DNA of 11,309 bases from an uncultured Prevotella sp. (GTDB lineage Bacteria > Bacteroidota > Bacteroidia > Bacteroidales > Bacteroidaceae). The stretch spans positions 1-11,309 of the forward strand of contig CAMTJK010000099.1 in the NCBI GenBank assembly GCA_947072805.1, written 5' to 3'. Shown here piece by piece: positions 6,741 through 11,309 of this stretch. A program made the position numbers and the translations under genes. How positions within the stretch are numbered: the first letter of the stretch is position 1; each line of letters starts with the position of its first letter. The notes beneath the pieces were generated by a model. That model worked only from the letters and a program-made list of their open reading frames with translations. It did not search any database and had not been told where the DNA came from.

Positions 6741-7673
6741 ATGACTATTAAGAAGCTGAAAACATTTGCAATTGTAACAATATTTTCATTGGGTTCCCTC
6801 CCAATGATGGGTCAGGATCTGTTAGCTCGTCAGGCTCCTATCGACAAAAAGATGAAAGCCGTAGACTCTGTTGCGCTTAGCCGCCTTATTCAGAACGAGA
6901 TGTACGACCTGCCTTCTTCCGACCTTTACAGCGATTGGGACAATCAGTTCGCTCATCGCGCCACCGAACTACCCGATTCTTTCCGCATAGACCTGCGCGG
7001 ATTCTGCATGCCCACGACGAGTCGTGTGCTCACTTCCAACTTCGGTCCGCGTTGGGGACGTCAGCATAAGGGTCTCGACATAAAGGTTTATATCGGCGAT
7101 ACCATCCGCGCTGCATTCAGCGGCAAGGTACGCATGGTTAAATATGAAGCCCGCGGCTATGGCAAATATGTGGTAATACGCCACAACAACGGTCTCGAGA
7201 CAATCTACGGACACATGTCCAAGCAGCTTGTCGAGGAAGATCAGGAAGTACGCGCCGGCGAACCCATCGGTCTCGGCGGCAATACCGGACGAAGCACCGG
7301 CTCTCACCTTCACTTCGAAACACGTCTCTGCGGCGTGGCTCTCAACCCCGCTCTCATGTTCGACTTCAGAAATCAGGATGTCGTAGACGACTATTACATG
7401 TTCCGCCGCGACACATACCAGAGAGAGGGCGTACTTGCCAACCGTCTGCGCGGTGTCGGCGGAAGCGAAGTTTCGGGCGACGACATAGAGCTTGCTACGG
7501 CAGCTCCTGCAGCAACCTACACAAGCAATGTACGTTTCCACAAGGTCAGATCTGGCGAAACACTTTCTTCCATCGCCCGCAAGCGCCACACCACAGTAGC
7601 TGCCCTCTGCAAGCTCAACCGCATAGGCAAGAACATGAGGCTGATGCCCGGACAGATACTGAAATACAACTGA
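6741..7673 (+). CDS. Secreted M23 (LytM) peptidoglycan endopeptidase with C-terminal LysM domain
   Basis: This is a 310-residue exported zinc endopeptidase predicted to cut peptide cross-links of peptidoglycan. Residues 1-24 form a signal peptide with cleavage before Gln25. The M23 domain covers about 92-208 and keeps every expected residue: His109 and Asp113 in HKGLD, His158 in YGHM, and His189 and His191 in HLHFE. A LysM domain (266-309, HKVRSGETLSSIARKR through GQILKY) binds glycan strands and would hold the enzyme on the wall. The stretch 222-262 is a linker rich in Gly, Ser and Ala. The gene forms its own unit, with a promoter and structured leader upstream and a terminator 31 bases after the stop. 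Its catalytic domain is closely similar to the second LytM domain of the gene at 9971-11125, so the two may be paralogues. The exact bond cleaved cannot be read from sequence. Confidence 0.93.
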   Translation: MTIKKLKTFAIVTIFSLGSLPMMGQDLLARQAPIDKKMKAVDSVALSRLIQNEMYDLPSSDLYSDWDNQFAHRATELPDSFRIDLRGFCMPTTSRVLTSNFGPRWGRQHKGLDIKVYIGDTIRAAFSGKVRMVKYEARGYGKYVVIRHNNGLETIYGHMSKQLVEEDQEVRAGEPIGLGGNTGRSTGSHLHFETRLCGVALNPALMFDFRNQDVVDDYYMFRRDTYQREGVLANRLRGVGGSEVSGDDIELATAAPAATYTSNVRFHKVRSGETLSSIARKRHTTVAALCKLNRIGKNMRLMPGQILKYN

Positions 7674-7704
7674 TAACATAACACCTATATATTATACTGC
7701 AAGT

Positions 7705-7749
7705 CCCATCAGATGTGCATCACGGTGCCATTCTGATGGGATTTTTTTT
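7705..7749 (+). terminator. Rho-independent terminator after the M23-LysM gene
   Basis: CCCATCAGA (7705-7713) pairs perfectly with TCTGATGGG (7732-7740), followed by A and eight T residues. The 18-base loop is large but the 9-base-pair stem and T tract are convincing. It separates the M23-LysM gene from the obgE operon. Confidence 0.88.
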
Positions 7750-7790
7750 GTCAAAGACACTGCGAAACAATGCTTTTTGATGGCATTTGC

Positions 7791-7821
7791 TTGGCTTAAT
7801 GCCTGTTTTTCCGTATCTTTG
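7791..7821 (+). promoter_or_regulatory. Promoter of the obgE-pgeF-M23 operon
   Basis: TTG at 7791-7793, a 20-base spacer and TATCTTTG at 7814-7821 form the same arrangement as the rplS promoter, including the identical -7 element followed by CAC. Transcription should begin near 7828, leaving a long leader of about 160 bases. Confidence 0.7.
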
Positions 7822-7841
7822 CACGCGCAAAACTAAGATTT

Positions 7842-7961
7842 TGTGCCGGTTACAACATACATCACACCGCAAGCGCTTCATTATTGCGGCATGCCGGCAC
7901 AGACACCACGCCACCGGAACGTCATGTTTCCGACCTTTCGGAACGGCGTAACTTCTTTTTT
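7842..7961 (+). promoter_or_regulatory. Long structured leader of obgE, possible attenuator
   Basis: Most of the 314-base gap between the M23-LysM gene and obgE is terminator, promoter and this leader. TGTGCCGG (7842-7849) pairs perfectly with CCGGCACA (7894-7901), and nested within it CCGCAA (7867-7872) pairs with TTGCGG (7884-7889). Next, TTCCGA (7928-7933) can pair with TCGGAA (7938-7943), or part of it can pair with the upstream CGGAA (7915-7919). The two pairings exclude each other. A T-rich run (7952-7961) follows, 27 bases before the obgE ATG. The layout resembles an attenuator or translational switch. This is a reading of complementarity only, without an energy calculation. Confidence 0.4.
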
Positions 7962-7987
7962 TAACGACCGAAACTTACTTATTTGTT

Positions 7988-9169
7988 ATGGCAGAATCCA
8001 ATTTCGTAGACTACGTAAAGATATATTGTCGCTCCGGCAAGGGCGGCAGAGGCTCAATGCACCTGCGTCACGTAAAGTACAACCCCAACGGAGGTCCCGA
8101 CGGCGGTGACGGCGGCGATGGCGGCAGCGTGATTCTGAGAGGGAACCACAACTACTGGACACTGCTCCACCTCAAATACGAGCGTCATGTAAAGGCAGAG
8201 CACGGCGGCAACGGCGGGCGCGACAAGTGCCACGGCACGAAAGGCAAGGACGCCTACATCGATGTGCCCTGCGGAACTGTGGTCTACGATGCCGAAACGG
8301 GCAAGTACATCTGCGACGTGACCTACGACGGACAGGAGATAGTGCTCCTGAAAGGCGGACGCGGCGGACTTGGCAATTTCCAGTTCCGCACAGCCACAAA
8401 CCAGGCACCGCGCTACGCACAGCCGGGCGAGCCCATGCAGGAGATGACCGTGGTGCTTGAGCTTAAGCTGCTTGCCGATGTAGGACTGGTGGGCTTCCCC
8501 AATGCCGGCAAATCCACACTGCTCTCCGCACTCTCGAGCGCACGCCCGAAAATAGCCAACTACCCCTTCACCACTCTCGAACCCTCACTCGGCATTGTGG
8601 GCTACCGCGACAGACAGTCGTTTGTCATGGCAGACATTCCAGGCATCATCGAAGGTGCAAGCGAGGGCAAAGGACTCGGTCTGCGCTTTCTGCGCCACAT
8701 AGAGCGCAACTCGCTGCTGCTGTTTATGGTGCCGGGCGATACCGACGACATAAAGAGGGAATACGAGATACTGCTCAACGAACTCAAGAACTTCAATCCC
8801 GAAATGCTCGACAAACACAGGGTGCTTGCCGTGACCAAATGCGACCTGCTCGACGAAGAACTCATTGAGATGCTAAGGGAGACACTGCCCGAAGATGTGC
8901 CCACGGTGTTCATCTCGGCTGTGGCAAACATGGGACTGGAGGAGCTGAAAGACCTGCTGTGGAAGGAGCTCAACAGCGAGAGCAACAAGCTGCAGGACAT
9001 CATATCAAAGGAAAACATCGTTCACCGCGATAAAGACATGAGCCGCTTTGCGGCGGAACTGTCGGCAGAGGGTGAAGACGACATAGAATATATCGACGAA
9101 GACGACATAGAGATAGAAGACTTCGACGACTTCGAATACGAATACGAGGAGGAGGATGACGAAGAATAG
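7988..9169 (+). CDS. obgE: Obg-family GTPase ObgE/CgtA
   Basis: Obg is an essential ribosome-associated GTPase involved in 50S maturation, stringent response and cell-cycle control. The 393 residues comprise the glycine-rich Obg domain (1-158, with GGPDGGDGGDGG near 37-48) and the G domain with all motifs: GFPNAGKST (169-177), DIPG (216-219), TKCD (283-286) and SA (310-311). The C terminus is not the OCT domain of some Obg proteins. It is a strongly acidic low-complexity tail over about the last 35 residues, mostly Asp, Glu and Tyr. The start follows a 160-base leader. pgeF begins inside the last codons (14-base overlap), and a LytM protein gene follows in the same operon. In related genomes I recall adk in front of obgE. 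It is not here, and a terminator and a new promoter take its place. Confidence 0.97.
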   Translation: MAESNFVDYVKIYCRSGKGGRGSMHLRHVKYNPNGGPDGGDGGDGGSVILRGNHNYWTLLHLKYERHVKAEHGGNGGRDKCHGTKGKDAYIDVPCGTVVYDAETGKYICDVTYDGQEIVLLKGGRGGLGNFQFRTATNQAPRYAQPGEPMQEMTVVLELKLLADVGLVGFPNAGKSTLLSALSSARPKIANYPFTTLEPSLGIVGYRDRQSFVMADIPGIIEGASEGKGLGLRFLRHIERNSLLLFMVPGDTDDIKREYEILLNELKNFNPEMLDKHRVLAVTKCDLLDEELIEMLRETLPEDVPTVFISAVANMGLEELKDLLWKELNSESNKLQDIISKENIVHRDKDMSRFAAELSAEGEDDIEYIDEDDIEIEDFDDFEYEYEEEDDEE

Positions 9170-9947
9170 TCTGCAGCTCACCTTCCACCGCATGGCTGAC
9201 GGCATCACGGCGTTCAGCTCCACGCGCAGAGGCGGTTGCAGCAAGGGCAACTACGGCGGCTTCAACGTGAACATCCACTGCGGCGACGCTCCGTACGACG
9301 TGGAACGCAACCGCGCCCTGCTGTGCGACACGCTGGGCATAGAGCCTCAACACCTCGTCATGCCCCACCAGACTCACGGCACGGCAACGCGTCTGATAGC
9401 CGACGACTTCTTCTCGCTCTCCCACACCACCCGACAGATGCTCCTCGAGGGCATCGATGCCGTAATGACCAACGTTCCCGGCGTGTGCATAGGGGTTTCC
9501 ACTGCCGACTGCATTCCCATTCTGCTCTACGACGAGGCTCACCGTGCCATCAGCGCCGTACATGCCGGATGGCGCGGAACAGTGGCAGGAATCGTCGGAA
9601 AGAACATAGCCGAAATGGCTGCCGCCTACGGCACACGCGCCTCCGCACTGCATGCCGTGATAGGTCCGGGCATATCGCTCGAAAACTTCGAGGTGGGTGA
9701 CGAGGTTTACGAGGAATTCCGCAAGGCAGGCTTCCGGATGGAGAACATAAGCCGACGGTACGACAAGTGGCATATAGACCTTTGGGAGTGCAACCGCATG
9801 CAACTGACAGAAGCGGGAGTGCCGCCGTCAAACATCGGCACGGTGGGCATCTGCACCTACGCGCACGCCGACGAGTACTTCTCGGCAAGGCGTCTCGGAA
9901 CGGCGTCGGGACGGATATTCAACGGAATTATGATTGACAGGGAATAA
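9156..9947 (+). CDS. pgeF: Peptidoglycan editing factor PgeF (YfiH/DUF152, laccase-domain family)
   Basis: PgeF proteins are cytoplasmic and ensure that peptidoglycan stem peptides start with L-Ala, by removing precursors with L-Ser or Gly wrongly added by MurC. Older annotation calls the family polyphenol oxidase or laccase. The 263 residues match the family length. The zinc-site residues are visible: His71 in MPHQTHG, Cys119 in TADCIP and His136 in VHAGWRG. The GPGIS motif and a C-terminal ARRLGTASGR follow. The ATG at 9156 overlaps the obgE 3' end by 14 bases. AGGAGGAGG (9147-9155), encoding part of the ObgE Glu-rich tail, abuts it and may serve as a Shine-Dalgarno sequence. A second in-frame ATG at 9192 is less likely because residues 1-12 continue the expected N-terminal strand. 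It is followed 23 bases later by an M23 gene, which places it among wall genes. Confidence 0.93.
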   Translation: MTKNSLQLTFHRMADGITAFSSTRRGGCSKGNYGGFNVNIHCGDAPYDVERNRALLCDTLGIEPQHLVMPHQTHGTATRLIADDFFSLSHTTRQMLLEGIDAVMTNVPGVCIGVSTADCIPILLYDEAHRAISAVHAGWRGTVAGIVGKNIAEMAAAYGTRASALHAVIGPGISLENFEVGDEVYEEFRKAGFRMENISRRYDKWHIDLWECNRMQLTEAGVPPSNIGTVGICTYAHADEYFSARRLGTASGRIFNGIMIDRE

Positions 9948-9970
9948 AAAAGAAATATTACTTACTACCG

Positions 9971-11125
9971 ATGAACTTTAAAAACCTTCTACTTACAGCA
10001 GCCTTGCTCATTGCGACAACGAGTGTAAAGGCACAAACCGCATTCTCGCCGCTCGAACAGCAGCAGATAAGCATAGAGACGCCGGGACTCTTCGAGCACT
10101 CAAACACTTTTTCCATCAACTTTGCACGTCTTCCCATTGACGAATACAGCTTTCCTCTGCCCGTAGGCAAGGCGCAGAACACCACCGACAACTATATGGA
10201 GATAACCACCAGGCACGGCGATGCTGTAAAAGCCATGTTTGCCGGCACGGTGCGACTATCCAAGAAGCACAAGACTTTCGGAAACACCGTGGTGATACGC
10301 CACGACAACGGTCTGGAGACGGTCTATTCACACAACACGCAGAACCTCGTCAAGGTGGGCGAACGCGTCAGAGCGGGTCAGACCATAGCCATAGTGGGTG
10401 GCGACAAGGGGCGCGTGTTCTGCACCTTCTCCTTGATGGTGAACGGCTGCAGAATAAATCCGGGTACCATTCTTAGTGCCAAAAGCCACCGCCTGCTGCG
10501 CCAGACGGTGATGTTCAAGAAGTCGGGATTCCACGTAGACCTCAGTGTGACACACGACGAGAAGACCGAGGAGGAACGGATGAAGGACCTTGCAAATGCC
10601 GATGCGTTCAGAGGCAAGGGCAAGTTCACGCTCAACCTGGCAGAACTCACTCCGGGCGAATGGTGCTATCCGCTGCCTGCCGCAAAGGTGATAAGCGCAT
10701 ACGGACGCCGCGGCGGCAGAAGCCACACGGGTGTAGACCTGAAAACAAAGCCTAACGACAATATCCTGGCGGCGTTCGACGGCGTTGTCACCATGTCGCA
10801 GACATACCACGGCTACGGCAAGTGCATAAGGATAAAGCACCCCAACGGCATAGAGACCCTCTACAGCCACAACTCTAAAAACCTCGTCAAAGCCGGCGAC
10901 ATCGTAAAGGCAGGTCAGGTGATAGCTCTCACCGGACGCACGGGGCGTGCCACCACGGAGCACCTACACTTCGAGTGCCGCGTGAACGGCATCAACTTCA
11001 ACCCGGCTCTCATCTTCGACCATGCACGCCACTCCATAAAGCTCGACTGTCTCACCTTCACCAAGCGCGGCAAAGGCGGAGTGTCCATAAAGTCTGACAA
11101 AACATACATGGCAAAGGGGAAATAA
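9971..11125 (+). CDS. Secreted protein with tandem LytM (M23) domains, first degenerate and second intact
   Basis: This 384-residue protein has a signal peptide (1-21, cleavage before Gln22) and two M23 domains. The second (about 235-348) keeps all catalytic residues: His252 and Asp256 in HTGVD, His300 in YSHN, and His331 and His333 in HLHFE. It should therefore be a zinc endopeptidase acting on peptidoglycan. The first (about 55-165) has the same fold pattern (VVIRHDNGLETVYSHN, RAGQTIAIVGG) and keeps the equivalent His121. Its metal ligands are replaced: Asp73 and Glu77 in place of His and Asp, and Phe150-Cys-Thr152 in place of HxH. It is probably non-catalytic, perhaps regulatory or substrate-binding, as in other degenerate LytM proteins. 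A basic tail of about 35 residues follows the second domain. It is the last gene of the obgE-pgeF operon, 23 bases after pgeF, and ends before a terminator. Confidence 0.92.
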   Translation: MNFKNLLLTAALLIATTSVKAQTAFSPLEQQQISIETPGLFEHSNTFSINFARLPIDEYSFPLPVGKAQNTTDNYMEITTRHGDAVKAMFAGTVRLSKKHKTFGNTVVIRHDNGLETVYSHNTQNLVKVGERVRAGQTIAIVGGDKGRVFCTFSLMVNGCRINPGTILSAKSHRLLRQTVMFKKSGFHVDLSVTHDEKTEEERMKDLANADAFRGKGKFTLNLAELTPGEWCYPLPAAKVISAYGRRGGRSHTGVDLKTKPNDNILAAFDGVVTMSQTYHGYGKCIRIKHPNGIETLYSHNSKNLVKAGDIVKAGQVIALTGRTGRATTEHLHFECRVNGINFNPALIFDHARHSIKLDCLTFTKRGKGGVSIKSDKTYMAKGK

Positions 11126-11150
11126 GCTTCCCTTTAACCCTAACAGATAT

Positions 11151-11186
11151 AAACCCAAATTGGTCTGATGACCGGTTTGGGTTTTT
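11151..11186 (+). terminator. Rho-independent terminator of the obgE operon
   Basis: AAACCCAAA (11151-11159) pairs with TTTGGGTTT (11176-11184). The stem continues inward through two T-G pairs and GGTC/GACC to a TGAT loop, and T residues follow. It starts 25 bases after the stop codon of the tandem LytM gene. Confidence 0.9.
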
Positions 11187-11309
11187 GTACGTATAACATT
11201 TATTTACTTTTTAGAAAAATCTTTACTTTAACGTGTGTTAATAGGCACCCAAACCTCGATTTGTAACCTACGACGCGAAAATTGGCGTTTTTACTCTCAA
11301 ATAGGGAGC
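11187..11309. other. Intergenic tail with no gene seen
   Basis: The last 123 bases follow a terminator and contain no credible reading frame or complete TAnnTTTG promoter. They include one GTGTTAAT (11235-11242) like that upstream of the M23-LysM gene, and a small ACGC/GCGT hairpin (11273-11288) before a T run. This is presumably the upstream region of a gene beyond the window. Confidence 0.5.

Noticed and set aside
7843..8109. GTG-started frame running from the obgE leader into obgE
   Set aside because: The part within obgE is a shifted frame giving Arg-rich sequence, and the upstream part coincides with the hairpin region, so no protein is supported.
9061..9169. Repetitive GAC/GAA/GAG-rich stretch that could be taken for a DNA repeat
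   Set aside because: It stays in frame with ObgE and encodes its acidic C-terminal tail, so it is a protein low-complexity region rather than a repeat element.
9000..9803. 267-codon minus-strand frame opposite pgeF and the end of obgE
   Set aside because: It lies antisense to two well-supported genes and shows no recognisable motif; it exists because of codon bias in the opposite strand.

Overview
The window is chromosomal core sequence from a member of the Bacteroidota, most likely Bacteroidales and plausibly Prevotella-like. This rests on a PorT-type type IX secretion protein, signal peptides cleaved just before Gln, the ispD-recG and obgE-pgeF gene pairs, and promoters of the Bacteroidota type (TTG, about 20 bases, TAnnTTTG) in front of most transcription units. 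The genus is an inference. I see no mobile element, CRISPR array, rRNA or tRNA.

Layout. Bases 14-184 (minus) encode a 56-residue 2[4Fe-4S] ferredoxin. Divergent from it, 346-1089 (plus) encodes PorT. Convergent with porT is a two-gene minus-strand operon (2773 down to 1119). It encodes a UshA-like 5'-nucleotidase split into a lipoprotein carrying the C-terminal domain and, overlapping it by 4 bases, a secreted metallophosphatase domain. A back-to-back promoter pair at 2853-2931 separates this operon from rplS (ribosomal protein L19, 3026-3388), which ends in a strong terminator. Then come ispD (isoprenoid precursor synthesis) and recG (branch-migration helicase), apparently one transcript from a promoter at 3550-3582.

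The last third is a cell-envelope neighbourhood. A secreted M23/LytM peptidase with a C-terminal LysM domain (6741-7673) has its own promoter, a hairpin-containing leader and a terminator. It is followed by an operon of obgE (ribosome-associated GTPase), pgeF (peptidoglycan editing factor, overlapping obgE by 14 bases) and a second secreted M23 protein. That last protein has two LytM domains, and the first has lost its zinc ligands. A terminator at 11151-11186 closes the operon, and the final 120 bases appear to be upstream sequence of a gene outside the window.

Most genes here are conserved housekeeping genes, and I do not see a clear new multi-gene system. The points worth a second look are the split, reversed-order nucleotidase, the degenerate-plus-intact tandem LytM protein flanking PgeF, and the structured leaders in front of obgE and the M23-LysM gene.
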